Shown in pieces: positions 1 to 9,134 of a DNA stretch of 64,000 nt (the first letter of the stretch is position 1; each line of letters begins with the position of its first letter). This DNA comes from an uncultured Bacteroidales bacterium (GTDB lineage Bacteria; Bacteroidota; Bacteroidia; Bacteroidales; Bacteroidaceae), in the NCBI GenBank assembly GCA_902788865.1, contig CADALZ010000004.1, forward strand, positions 1-64,000. Reading direction: 5' to 3'. Below the pieces are notes generated by a model. The model was not told where the DNA came from and did no database searches. It worked only from the letters and a program-made list of their open reading frames with translations. The position numbers and the translations under genes were made by a program.

Positions 1-261
1 CATTTTCAAAAATACCACCCGTTTTCAGAAAATATTTTCATTTTCACAACTTAAGAAAACGTATGATAATTAGCGTATAAAATGTAAACAAACGTTAAAA
101 TTCTTCAAAGGTCTTGACAAACGCATATCCGATGTTGTAACTTAATAATATAGGCAGGGATATCTAAGGGCCCAGATAAAACTGCCTTACATCGAACAAT
201 GACAGATTGAAAACACTAAATACTATATGCTGCCAAGAGTTAAGAGGGGATTGCTATATCA
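1..261. other. Intergenic, no gene seen
   Basis: AT-rich sequence with no convincing reading frame on either strand. It lies beyond the 3' end of the minus-strand CBM9-like gene. It may hold the promoter of a gene outside the window, but no clear promoter pair could be assigned. Confidence 0.5.
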
Positions 262-912
262 TCACTCAAACCGGATTTTCCCAAAAAATCCAGGCTGGTG
301 GAAGCTGGGCTTGGGGGTGTCTATGGCATTCCAAGAGAGGTAGTGAGGCTTGGGCAGCAGGTCGCCACACTTGTAGAAGTTGGCCCGCATCTCACGGCCG
401 CTAAGCGTGGTGAGGCGGTGCAGGAAGTAACACTGCACGGGGATGATGAGGGAGAGCTGCCAGGAGCCACTCACCACCGCAGGATCGAGGGGATGGTAGC
501 CCAACGAGGCCCAACGACGTATCTGCGCCATGGTAGCGGCATTGGCATGAGGACGCTCGGTGCCCATGCGGCCACCGCCAAGCAGAGCAGTGCCTATGCA
601 GTTGCACTCCAGATTATAATAGGTATCATCGCCATCGGGCGAGAGGAAAAACTCCACACAGGAGTCCTCCCACACACGACCATTGTCATGCACCTCCACA
701 GCTCCCACATTGGCCTCTTCTACCTCCCAATGCAGGTAGATGTGCGCCTCATCGTGGGCTATCTGGAAATGCACTTGCGGAGCATAAGGATAGTCGGCCC
801 AGTTCACCACATCCACCGCGTGGCGTTCTACCCCTTGCTGTTGCAACACCTGCCCCACCTCAGCTGCTGAAGCAGGGGCTTCGGACAATCGCTTTACTAT
901 CAGTTCTTTCAT
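262..912 (-). CDS. CBM9-like carbohydrate-binding domain protein
   Basis: A 216-residue protein that looks like a stand-alone carbohydrate-binding module family 9-like beta-sandwich. The cues are HIYLHWEVEEANVGAVE near residue 57, VWEDSCVEFFLSP near residue 80 and a following YYNLECNCIG strand; this aromatic, acidic pattern is typical of the family. There is no signal peptide and no catalytic motif, so it would be cytoplasmic as read. It is divergent from the Gfo/Idh/MocA oxidoreductase gene, with 145 bp between them. Related proteins in Bacteroidetes are annotated only as CBM9-like or hypothetical; the ligand cannot be told from sequence. Confidence 0.7.
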   Translation of the reverse strand: MKELIVKRLSEAPASAAEVGQVLQQQGVERHAVDVVNWADYPYAPQVHFQIAHDEAHIYLHWEVEEANVGAVEVHDNGRVWEDSCVEFFLSPDGDDTYYNLECNCIGTALLGGGRMGTERPHANAATMAQIRRWASLGYHPLDPAVVSGSWQLSLIIPVQCYFLHRLTTLSGREMRANFYKCGDLLPKPHYLSWNAIDTPKPSFHQPGFFGKIRFE

Positions 913-1057
913 CGCTTATACATTTTATGCGCCACTAATTTACGCAATTTCTGGCAGATAAATGCAAAAAACTGAAATTCGTGTGCTAAAAAATGAAAAA
1001 ATGACTATATTTGTGCAATGAACATTTAATCATCAACCTTAAATCAAAAAATCTGAC
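913..1057. promoter_or_regulatory. Divergent promoter region
   Basis: Both flanking genes start away from this gap. For the plus strand there is a -7 box TATATTTG at 1006-1013, 44 bases before the oxidoreductase start. For the minus strand TAAATTAG (935-942 reversed) with an upstream TTTTTTG about 22 bases away is a weaker match. The consensus used here and below is the Bacteroidetes primary sigma pattern, TTTG, 19-21 bases, TAnnTTTG. Confidence 0.5.
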
Positions 1058-2305
1058 ATGAGTATCAGCAGAAGAGATTTCTTGAAGTCGATAGGAAGCC
1101 TGGCACTGTTTACCATCGTGCCTCGCCCTGTGCTGGGCAATGGCTTCCTGGCGCCGAGTGACCAACTCACCAAGGGTATCATCGGCGTGGGCGGCATGGG
1201 ACGCGGACATAAGGACTATGGTGGCACCCGACTGGTGGCCATCTGTGATGTGGACCAGAAGCATCTGGAGGCTGGACGCGACCTGAGCACTGAACGTATG
1301 GCGGAGTATCACGACTACCGCGACCTGATTCATGACCCCAACGTGGACATAGTACACATAGCCACACCGCCGCACTGGCACGCCCTGATGGCTATAGAGG
1401 CTGCCAAGGCTGGCAAGGACATCTGGTGTGAGAAGCCTATGACACGCACCATAGGCGAGGGTAAGCGTGTGTGCGAAGCGGTGAAACAATATGGCCGCAT
1501 GTTCCGCATCAACACGTGGTTCCGCTTCACAGACCAGTTCTACGGACTGGGCACGCCTGTGAAACCGCTGAAAAAGTTGGTTCAGAGCGGACTCTTAGGA
1601 TGGCCGCTGAAGGTGACCATCTCGAAGCATACAGGATTCGACTGGAAATTCTACTGGGTGGGCAAGGAATATCTGGAGCCACAGCAGGTGCCTGCAGAGC
1701 TGGACTACAACATGTGGCTGGGTCCTGCCCCCTACAAGCCTTACAACATACACCGCACGCACCAGACCTTCCGTGGCTACTGGGACTATGATGCCGGCGG
1801 ACTGGGTGACATGGGACAGCACTACATAGACCCTGTGCAGTATATCCTGGGCAAGGACAATGACAGCCCTGTGAAGGTGGAGATAGACGCTCCACAGCAG
1901 CACCCTGATGCCGTGGGTACGTGGCGCAGCATCACCTACACCTATGCCGATGGGTGCCAGATAGTGCTGTGGGGTGGCGACTATGGCGACCCTAACACAC
2001 CATACATCGCTGGTCCTAACGGCAATGTGTATAAGAACTTTGTCTGCGATGTGCCCAACTGGGAGAAGAAGTTGGCCGACTATCCAGACCCACAGCCAGA
2101 GGTGACCGACTTCATAGAGAGTGTGCGCACGCGCCAGCCATTCGCCCTGAATGAGACGAAGGCCTTCCGCAGTGCTACCATCGTGAACATGGGTGGCGTG
2201 GCTCTGCGTCTGCATAGGAATCTGGAGTTCGATCCTGTGAAGCTGCAGTTTGTGAATGACGATGCAGCCAATGCACTGATCAATCAGCCAGAGAGAGCGT
2301 TTTGA
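1058..2305 (+). CDS. Gfo/Idh/MocA family oxidoreductase, Tat-exported
   Basis: A 415-residue NAD(P)-dependent sugar oxidoreductase. The N-terminus SRRDFLKSIGSLALF is a twin-arginine signal, so the folded, cofactor-loaded enzyme is likely exported. A Rossmann glycine motif follows (GIIGVGGMGRGH, residues 40-52), and the conserved WCEKPMTRT (EKP lysine, near residue 128) marks the family. The C-terminal half is the usual alpha/beta substrate domain. It sits 32 bp upstream of the DUF1080 protein and is surely co-transcribed. Known relatives oxidise glycosides at C3 to give 3-keto sugars, which DUF1080 enzymes then cleave. The specific sugar is not deducible. Confidence 0.88.
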   Translation: MSISRRDFLKSIGSLALFTIVPRPVLGNGFLAPSDQLTKGIIGVGGMGRGHKDYGGTRLVAICDVDQKHLEAGRDLSTERMAEYHDYRDLIHDPNVDIVHIATPPHWHALMAIEAAKAGKDIWCEKPMTRTIGEGKRVCEAVKQYGRMFRINTWFRFTDQFYGLGTPVKPLKKLVQSGLLGWPLKVTISKHTGFDWKFYWVGKEYLEPQQVPAELDYNMWLGPAPYKPYNIHRTHQTFRGYWDYDAGGLGDMGQHYIDPVQYILGKDNDSPVKVEIDAPQQHPDAVGTWRSITYTYADGCQIVLWGGDYGDPNTPYIAGPNGNVYKNFVCDVPNWEKKLADYPDPQPEVTDFIESVRTRQPFALNETKAFRSATIVNMGGVALRLHRNLEFDPVKLQFVNDDAANALINQPERAF

Positions 2306-2330
2306 CATTGAACATTGAACATTGAACATT
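2306..2330 (+). repeat. Heptamer microsatellite (CATTGAA)n
   Basis: Three tandem copies of CATTGAA plus CATT start on the base after the upstream stop codon and fill most of the 32-bp gap before the DUF1080 gene. The number of units would change the spacing between the two coupled genes. Confidence 0.85.
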
Positions 2331-2337
2331 AATCATT

Positions 2338-5300
2338 ATGAAAAGGATAAGTTCATTAATATTGACTCTGGTTTGTGCGGTGACACTGATGGCACAATCG
2401 CCGGCAAACCGCACGGTGAACACCATCGTGGCCGATGTGCTGGCACAGATGCCTGCCAAGAACCAGACAGAGTTTGACAAACTGATGGGCGACCTTAGTA
2501 CCACAGGTGCCGAGGGCGTACAGATGCTCATAAGCCGCCTCAATGCTCCTGGTCAGGGCAGCAATGCGGCCGTAGAATATGCACTGAGCGGACTGGCTGC
2601 CTATGCTTCGGCTCCCGACAAGGCACAGCTGAAGCAAGTGGTGAAGCAGGGGTTCCAGAAAGCTCTGACCACTGCCAGCGTGCAGGAGGTGAAGGCATTC
2701 ATCAACCAACAGTTGTATTTCCTTGGCGAACCTTTAGATCTGGGAGGCCAGGCTACCGTTCACCAGTCTGCCAATGCCGACTATCGCAACCAGCGCATCC
2801 CTACCCTGGCGTCTGCCTTCCAAGCAGCACCCGACAAGGCGCTGAAGACGCTGGAGAAAGCGCTGAAGGACAACGATAAGGAGTATCGAAACGCAGCCCT
2901 GCGCTTCGCCTCCGACTATGCCAACAGCGAGATGTACACCAAGTTGGTGAAGCGTCTGCCGAAAATGAAGCCTTTCGTGAAGACCGACATCCTGAATTGG
3001 TTGGGTTATGAGGCGCTGCAATCGCCCGAGAAGAATAGCCTCATCAAGAACATACAAGTGAGTCTGGACGTGCCAGGCAAACAGGTGCTGCTGGAACAGC
3101 TGCAGAGTACCGACCCTGAAGTGAAGACGGCTGCAGCATGGGCCTTGCAACGGATAGGCGACACCTCGGTGATCAGCAACCTTGCGGGCTTGCTGCGTAG
3201 CGACAAAGCCGAAGAAGTGGCACTGGGGCAGCAGACACTGGCTGCCTTTGGTGGCAACATCACCGATGCCGTGACACGCGCCATAGCACAAGGCAGCAAT
3301 GCAGGCAAGATAGCAGGTCTGCAGTTGCTGGCAGGACGCAAGGCTAACTTAGGCTTAGGCACAGTGATACAACAGACCAAGAGCGACAATGCCGAGGTGC
3401 GCAAGGCTGCCTATACGGCCTTGAAGAGCGTGGTGGAAGCACAGAACTTCACCAACATGTGCGGCATGTTGGAGGAGGCTGACGCTGCCTACGTACCCGA
3501 CATGCAGCAAGCCGTGATAGCTACCATCGCCACACTGCCTGCTGCCGAACAGGTGCAGACGGTGACGCAGCGCATGAACCAAAGTGCGGGAAAGAGTTAC
3601 CTCTACTATACGGTGCTGGCCACCACAGGGGATGCCAAGGCACTGGAAACCATCAAGAACAATCTGAACGCTGCCAACGCCACCGTGCGCGATGCTGCTT
3701 TCGATGCCCTGCTGCAGTGGAAAGACCAGCGTGCCTGCGAGGAACTACTCCGCATCTGTGGCACTGCCTCTGGCGACCAGTTCCAGAAGGCTCTGCAGCG
3801 CTATGTAACCCTGGCTTCAGACGAGGCTCTGACGGGTGAGAACCGCCTCATCTTGCTGCGTGAAGCCATGCAGGTGGCTAAGACTGACGACCAGCGCAAC
3901 AACATCTTGAAGCAGATAGAGAAGACGGGTACCTTCCAAGCGCTGATGCTGGCAGGTAAATACTTGGACAATCGTGCCTTGCAGCAGGAGGCTGCCAGTG
4001 CGGTGATGAACATCGCCATAGGTCACCCTGAATATAATGGTGCCAACGTGCGTAGCCTCTTGGAGAAGACAGCGCAGGTGCTGAACAACAGCGATGCCGA
4101 CTATCAGCGTCAGAATATTCGCAAGTTCTTGGAGGACAATCCGGCAGAGACAGGCTTTGTATCGCTCTTCAACGGCAAGGACCTCACAGGCTGGAAGGGA
4201 TTGGTGCAAGACCCTATCAAGCGTAGCAAGATGACGGCTGCACAGCTGCAGCGCGAACAGCAGAAGGCCGATGCCACCATGCGCCAGAACTGGACCGTGG
4301 AGGATGGCTGCATTGCCTACATAGGCAGTGGCTATGACAACCTCTGCACGGAGAAGCAGTATGGCGACTTCGAGATGTATATAGACTGGATGCTGGATCC
4401 TGCAGGGCCTGAGGCCGATGCTGGCATCTACCTACGCGGTGCGCCTCAGGTGCAGATCTGGGATACTGCCCGCGTGAACGTAGGCGCACAGGTGGGCTCT
4501 GGCGGCTTATATAATAATAAGGTGCATCAAGACAAGCCGTTGAAAGTGGCGGATAATAAGTTGGGCCAGTGGAACTCATTCTACATCAAGATGGTGGGCG
4601 ACCGCGTAACCGTGCGCCTCAACGGAGAGTTGGTGGTAGATAATGTGATCATGGAGAACTACTGGGACCGCTCTCAGCCTATCTTCCCGATAGAGCAACT
4701 GGAGCTGCAGGCACATGGCAGCAAATGCTACTTCCGCGACATCTACGTGAAGGAACTGAAGCGCCAAGAGCCTTTCAAGCTCTCTGCACAGGAGCAGAAA
4801 GAAGGTTTCAAGGTGCTCTTCGACGGCACCAACATGTATGAGTGGACGGGCAATCTGGTGGACTATACGCTGAAAGACGGCTGCATAGAGGTGAACCCAG
4901 AGACCAGCTTCGGAGGCAACCTCTACACCGTGAAGGAGTATGGCAACTTCATCTTCCGCTTCGACTTCCAGCTTTCTCCTGGAGGAAACAACGGCGTGGG
5001 CATCCGCACCCCTATGGAGGGCGATGCAGCTTATGTAGGCATGGAGATTCAGATACTGGACTGTGAGCATGAAATCTACAAGGACATCACACCGCTGCAG
5101 CACCATGGGTCTGTATATGGCATCATCCCTGCCATGGCCGACCATCACAGTGCGTTCCGCCCTGCAGGTGAATGGAACAGCGAGGAGATCATGGCAGATG
5201 GCGACCATATCCGCGTCACAGTGAACGGACAGGTGATTCTGGACGGCAATATCCGTGAAGCGACGGTGAATGGTACGGCCGACCATAAGGAACATCCAGG

Positions 5301-5388
5301 ACTCTTCAACAAGACGGGTCACATCGGTTTCTTAGGACACGGCTCTCCACTGAAATTCCGCAACATTCGCATCAAGGAGCTGAAGTAA
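2338..5388 (+). CDS. HEAT-repeat protein with two DUF1080 domains
   Basis: A 1016-residue secreted protein: signal peptide at residues 1-20 (ends LMAQ), then a long alpha-helical solenoid of HEAT-like repeats (about 30-600), then two DUF1080 domains (3-keto-disaccharide hydrolase, concanavalin-like fold). The first begins at [15 protein letters not shown] (about 605) and the second at [15 protein letters not shown] (about 822). DUF1080 members cleave glycosidic bonds of 3-keto sugars, so with the upstream Gfo/Idh/MocA enzyme this makes an oxidise-then-cleave pair in the cell envelope. The solenoid may hold a partner or a polymer; that is inference. A strong hairpin terminator follows. Confidence 0.85.
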   Translation: MKRISSLILTLVCAVTLMAQSPANRTVNTIVADVLAQMPAKNQTEFDKLMGDLSTTGAEGVQMLISRLNAPGQGSNAAVEYALSGLAAYASAPDKAQLKQVVKQGFQKALTTASVQEVKAFINQQLYFLGEPLDLGGQATVHQSANADYRNQRIPTLASAFQAAPDKALKTLEKALKDNDKEYRNAALRFASDYANSEMYTKLVKRLPKMKPFVKTDILNWLGYEALQSPEKNSLIKNIQVSLDVPGKQVLLEQLQSTDPEVKTAAAWALQRIGDTSVISNLAGLLRSDKAEEVALGQQTLAAFGGNITDAVTRAIAQGSNAGKIAGLQLLAGRKANLGLGTVIQQTKSDNAEVRKAAYTALKSVVEAQNFTNMCGMLEEADAAYVPDMQQAVIATIATLPAAEQVQTVTQRMNQSAGKSYLYYTVLATTGDAKALETIKNNLNAANATVRDAAFDALLQWKDQRACEELLRICGTASGDQFQKALQRYVTLASDEALTGENRLILLREAMQVAKTDDQRNNILKQIEKTGTFQALMLAGKYLDNRALQQEAASAVMNIAIGHPEYNGANVRSLLEKTAQVLNNSDADYQRQNIRKFLEDNPAETGFVSLFNGKDLTGWKGLVQDPIKRSKMTAAQLQREQQKADATMRQNWTVEDGCIAYIGSGYDNLCTEKQYGDFEMYIDWMLDPAGPEADAGIYLRGAPQVQIWDTARVNVGAQVGSGGLYNNKVHQDKPLKVADNKLGQWNSFYIKMVGDRVTVRLNGELVVDNVIMENYWDRSQPIFPIEQLELQAHGSKCYFRDIYVKELKRQEPFKLSAQEQKEGFKVLFDGTNMYEWTGNLVDYTLKDGCIEVNPETSFGGNLYTVKEYGNFIFRFDFQLSPGGNNGVGIRTPMEGDAAYVGMEIQILDCEHEIYKDITPLQHHGSVYGIIPAMADHHSAFRPAGEWNSEEIMADGDHIRVTVNGQVILDGNIREATVNGTADHKEHPGLFNKTGHIGFLGHGSPLKFRNIRIKELK

Positions 5389-5411
5389 AGCTCGGACATC
5401 TATAACTAAAA

Positions 5412-5446
5412 ACGGCACTTCCCACACAGGGAGTGCCGCTTTTTTA
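5412..5446. terminator. Bidirectional rho-independent terminator
   Basis: The stem CGGCACTTCCC pairs with GGGAGTGCCG around a 5-base loop. It is followed by TTTTTT on the plus strand and has AAAAA before it (a U run on the minus strand). It lies between the convergent DUF1080 and cysK genes. Confidence 0.9.
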
Positions 5447-5462
5447 TGGTATCACATCGTGA

Positions 5463-6410
5463 TTACAGTGGATATTCATCGAAAGCATAGAGCACGGTGG
5501 AGAGATAGCGCTCGCCAGTATCTGGAAGCAGCACCACGATGCGCTTGCCCTCATTCTCTGGACGCTGAGCTATCTGCGTGGCAGCGGCTACGGCAGCTCC
5601 TGCAGAGATACCCACCAGCAAGCCCTCGTTCTGCGAAAGCTCACGACTGGCACGGATGGCATCGTCATTGGCTATAGGCAGCACCTCATCAATCACACTG
5701 CGGTCGAAATTGCCAGGTACGAAACCCGCACCGATGCCCTGAATCTTATGCGGTCCGCTCTGTCCACCTGAAAGCACAGGAGAGCTGGCTGGCTCTACAG
5801 CCACCACACGCACAGCAGGATTCTTCTCCTTCAACGCTTTACCCACACCGCTCACTGTGCCGCCAGTGCCTACACCAGCCACAAAGATATCTACAGTGCC
5901 ATCGGTATCGTTCCAGATCTCAGGACCTGTGGTCTTATAATGAATGGCAGGATTGGCAGGATTGTCGAACTGCTGTGGAATGAGACTGCCTGGAGTAGCA
6001 GCCTTCAGCTCCTCGGCCTTGCGGATGGCTCCCTTCATGCCCTCAGCACCAGGCGTAAGCACCACCTTGGCACCCAGTGCCTTCAGCAAGTTGCGACGTT
6101 CTATGCTCATAGTATCGGGCATGGTGAGGATGAGCTTATAGCCCTTCACAGCAGACACGAAAGCCAAGCCTACGCCCGTATTTCCACTGGTAGGCTCAAT
6201 GATAGTGGCCCCTGGCTTCAGCAAGCCACGCGCCTCTGCATCCTCGATCATGGCCAATGCCACACGATCTTTCACACTACTAGCAGGATTGAAATACTCA
6301 AGCTTCGCAATGAGCTGTGCTTTCAAGCCATGCAGTTTCTCATAATTCGATAACTCCAACAGGGGAGTCTGCCCTACTAATTCGGTAAGGCTTCTTGCAA
6401 TTTTAGTCAT
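5463..6410 (-). CDS. cysK: Cysteine synthase A (O-acetylserine sulfhydrylase)
   Basis: A 315-residue PLP enzyme that makes L-cysteine from O-acetyl-L-serine and sulfide in the cytoplasm. The PLP lysine is in [11 protein letters not shown] (near residue 44), the substrate loop is [11 protein letters not shown] (near residue 73), and the phosphate-binding glycine loop is [12 protein letters not shown] (near residue 180). Length is normal for CysK. It is divergent from the serine acetyltransferase that makes its substrate, so the two steps share one control region. A -7 box TATCTTTG (6439-6446 reversed) lies just before the start. Confidence 0.97.
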   Translation of the reverse strand: MTKIARSLTELVGQTPLLELSNYEKLHGLKAQLIAKLEYFNPASSVKDRVALAMIEDAEARGLLKPGATIIEPTSGNTGVGLAFVSAVKGYKLILTMPDTMSIERRNLLKALGAKVVLTPGAEGMKGAIRKAEELKAATPGSLIPQQFDNPANPAIHYKTTGPEIWNDTDGTVDIFVAGVGTGGTVSGVGKALKEKNPAVRVVAVEPASSPVLSGGQSGPHKIQGIGAGFVPGNFDRSVIDEVLPIANDDAIRASRELSQNEGLLVGISAGAAVAAATQIAQRPENEGKRIVVLLPDTGERYLSTVLYAFDEYPL

Positions 6411-6535
6411 ATTCGTTTGTTTTTTGGTTTATCGTGTGCAAAGATAATGAGTTTTTCAAACATCTGCGACTGATTTGTAGGAAAATTGCAGAACTCTTCG
6501 TATCTTCGCAGCAGATTTTTAATGATAACACCTAT
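6411..6535. promoter_or_regulatory. cysK/cysE divergent promoter region
   Basis: Minus-strand -7 box TATCTTTG at 6439-6446. Plus-strand TTTG at 6474-6477 with TATCTTCG at 6501-6508 (23-base spacer, slightly long). The plus promoter lies inside the longest possible cysE reading frame (from 6434), which argues that cysE really starts at 6536 or 6539. Confidence 0.6.
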
Positions 6536-7465
6536 ATGATGAGCAAGGCCCAAATATCTGAGGCACTCCAAAAGGCCACCAGCGAGTTAAGTGAGAGTCA
6601 ATCCCTCAAGGGACTGTTCCATCGCAACACGGACGAAAGTCCGCTACCCTCTGCGAAGATACTGAAAAACATCGTGATTCTCTGTAGGGGCTTGCTCTTC
6701 CCTGGATACTTCGGAAACAGCAATGTGAAGGCAGACACCCTAACCTATCACATCGGCGTGCATGTGGAGCAACTGCAAGAGCAACTCAGCAGTCAGATAC
6801 TCTCTGGACTCTGCTTCGGAAACGAAGAAGAGAGCACCCCCTGTACCGACTGCCAAAGACAAGAAGCTGCAGCACTGGCTGCCGAATTCATCAGCGGTCT
6901 GCCTGCCCTACGTCGCATCCTCGCCACCGATGTGGAAGCGATGTTCAACGGCGACCCTGCCGCACTAAACCACGGTGAGGTCATCTGCTGCTACCCTGCC
7001 ATACGTGCCATCACCAACTACCGCATCGCACACCGTCTGCTGGAACTGGGCGTACCCATCATCCCCCGCTTCATCACCGAGATGGCACACAGCGAAACAG
7101 GCATCGACATACATCCGGGAGCCACCATCGGGCACCACTTCGCCATAGATCACGGCACAGGTGTGGTGATAGGGGCTACCTGCATCATAGGCAACAACGT
7201 GAAGCTCTATCAAGGCGTGACACTGGGTGCCAAGAGTTTCCCACTCGATGAAAACGGCAACCCCATCAAGGGCATTCCACGCCACCCTATCCTGGAAGAC
7301 GACGTCATCGTATATTCCAACGCCACCATCTTAGGACGCATCACCATAGGCAAGGGTGCCGTAGTGGGTGGCAACATCTGGGTGACGGAAGACGTGAAGC
7401 CTGGAGCACGCATCACCCAGAACAGAGCTAAAGAAATAGACAATTTTACAAATTACGCAATATAA
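6536..7465 (+). CDS. cysE: Serine O-acetyltransferase
   Basis: About 309 residues. It transfers acetyl from acetyl-CoA to L-serine, the first step of cysteine synthesis. The C-terminal part is a left-handed beta-helix of hexapeptide repeats (IHPGATIGHHFAIDHGTG, GATCIIGNNVKLYQGVTLG), with the catalytic-type histidines and a terminal tail ending in FTNYAI. The final isoleucine is the residue that CysE inserts into CysK in the cysteine synthase complex. An N-terminal helical domain precedes the repeats. The start is placed at the paired ATG codons 6536/6539 because a promoter lies upstream inside the longer frame. The stop directly abuts the rlmL start codon. Confidence 0.93.
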   Translation: MMSKAQISEALQKATSELSESQSLKGLFHRNTDESPLPSAKILKNIVILCRGLLFPGYFGNSNVKADTLTYHIGVHVEQLQEQLSSQILSGLCFGNEEESTPCTDCQRQEAAALAAEFISGLPALRRILATDVEAMFNGDPAALNHGEVICCYPAIRAITNYRIAHRLLELGVPIIPRFITEMAHSETGIDIHPGATIGHHFAIDHGTGVVIGATCIIGNNVKLYQGVTLGAKSFPLDENGNPIKGIPRHPILEDDVIVYSNATILGRITIGKGAVVGGNIWVTEDVKPGARITQNRAKEIDNFTNYAI

Positions 7466-9130
7466 ATGGGAGAATCCTTTGAGATGATTGCCAAGACCTT
7501 CCAGGGACTGGAAGAGGTGCTGGCGGAAGAGCTTACCAACTTGGGAGCCAATGACATAGAGATAGGGCGCCGCATGGTGCGCTTTACAGGTGACAAACGT
7601 ATGCTGTACAAGGCCAACTTCTGCCTACGCACGGCTATACGTGTACTGAAACCCATCCTGCGCTTCACTGCGCACAATGCCGACGAGGTATATGAGGCCG
7701 TGAAAGGTGTGGAATGGGATAAATACATGGATGTGAAGAGCACATTCTCTATAGATTCCGTGGTCTTCAGCGAGACCTTCCACCACTCCATGTTCGTGGC
7801 TTACAAGGTGAAAGATGCCATAGCCGACTATTTCCGCGACAAGACGGGCGAGCGTCCTAACGTACGCCTGAACAATCCGGATGTGAAGCTGAACATCCAT
7901 ATTGCGGAAAATGACTGTACCCTCTCACTGGATTCATCGGGTGAATCGCTGCATCGCCGCGGCTATAGGCAGAAGACACTGGAAGCTCCACTGAATGAGG
8001 TATTGGCAGCTGGTATGATCTTGATGACAGGATGGCGCGGAGAGTGCGACTTCATCGACCCTATGTGCGGAAGCGGCACACTCCCCATAGAAGCCGCCCT
8101 CATTGCACGAAATGTCTGGCCTGGTGTCTTCGGCAGGCACTACGACTTCGAGAAGTGGCCCGACTTTGACCCTGAACTTCTGGATGAAATCTATAATGAT
8201 GACAGCGAGGAACGCACGTTCGAACACCATATCTATGGCTACGACCTCAACGTATATGCCATCGAAGTGGCCAACACCAACGCCAAAGCTGCCAGCGTGA
8301 CGAAAGATGTGACCTTCATGCAGCAAGACATAGCCAACTTCGTGCAACCAGAGCAGCCTGCTCTTATGATTACCAATCCGCCTTATGGCGAACGCATAGG
8401 AAGTCCCGACTTGCTGGGGCTTTACCAAACCCTCGGTGAACGCCTGAAACATGCTTTCGTGGGCAATTCTGCCTGGATCATCTCCTATAAAGACGAGTGC
8501 ATACAGGAAATAGGCTTGAAACCCACCAAGAAGGTGCTCCTCTACAACGGAGAACTGGAATGCAAGTTCTTGCAGTATGAAATCTTCGGCGGCAAGTACA
8601 AGGAGTTCCGCAGTGAAGGGGAAAAGCTCAACAAGGAAGAACCTGTGGTACGCCCTAAGTTGCAGCGCAAGCCACGTAGGGAAGAACTGTTCAAGGACAA
8701 GGAACCTGTTGTGGTAGAAAATGAACGCTACTATGGGCATGAGAAATTCAAGGAATGGGAGCAGCGCGAAGCCCGCAAGGCAGAGAAACTGCGCCGAGCT
8801 GCTGAAGCCGAACAAGCAGAGAAGACGGAAACAGACTCTGCCGAAAGCAAACCAAAGGAAAGACGAAGTGGCTTCAAGTCTGATCGTAAGCCTGCTGGAT
8901 TCAAGGGCAAAGGTGGCTTCAAACGTGACGGTGCTAAAGGCAAGCGTGATGGCGACTTCAAAGGCAAACGCGATGGTTTCAAAGGTAAGCGTGACGGCGA
9001 CTTCAAGGGCAAGCGCGACGGATTCAAAGGTAAGCGCGACGACTTCAAGGGTAAGCCTAAGGCCAAAGCAGAGTCTTATCCAGAACGCAAGAAGCGCGAA
9101 CTGAAAGAAAAACTAATGAATAATCAATAA
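7466..9130 (+). CDS. rlmL: THUMP-domain 23S rRNA (guanine-N2) methyltransferase with basic repeat tail
   Basis: A 554-residue SAM-dependent RNA methyltransferase of the RlmL N-terminal type. A THUMP RNA-binding domain spans about residues 40-160. The methyltransferase fold follows, with FIDPMCGSGTLPIEAALIA (SAM loop, near 195) and the catalytic ITNPPYGERIG (near 305). It has only the m2G part, not the fused RlmK half found in enterobacteria. From about residue 400 comes a charged, low-complexity tail of roughly 150 residues, ending in tandem units of GKRDGDFK and GKRDGFK (nucleotides about 8936-9056). The tail is probably an RNA-binding arm. The gene begins immediately after cysE. Confidence 0.88.
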   Translation: MGESFEMIAKTFQGLEEVLAEELTNLGANDIEIGRRMVRFTGDKRMLYKANFCLRTAIRVLKPILRFTAHNADEVYEAVKGVEWDKYMDVKSTFSIDSVVFSETFHHSMFVAYKVKDAIADYFRDKTGERPNVRLNNPDVKLNIHIAENDCTLSLDSSGESLHRRGYRQKTLEAPLNEVLAAGMILMTGWRGECDFIDPMCGSGTLPIEAALIARNVWPGVFGRHYDFEKWPDFDPELLDEIYNDDSEERTFEHHIYGYDLNVYAIEVANTNAKAASVTKDVTFMQQDIANFVQPEQPALMITNPPYGERIGSPDLLGLYQTLGERLKHAFVGNSAWIISYKDECIQEIGLKPTKKVLLYNGELECKFLQYEIFGGKYKEFRSEGEKLNKEEPVVRPKLQRKPRREELFKDKEPVVVENERYYGHEKFKEWEQREARKAEKLRRAAEAEQAEKTETDSAESKPKERRSGFKSDRKPAGFKGKGGFKRDGAKGKRDGDFKGKRDGFKGKRDGDFKGKRDGFKGKRDDFKGKPKAKAESYPERKKRELKEKLMNNQ

Positions 9131-9134
9131 TATT

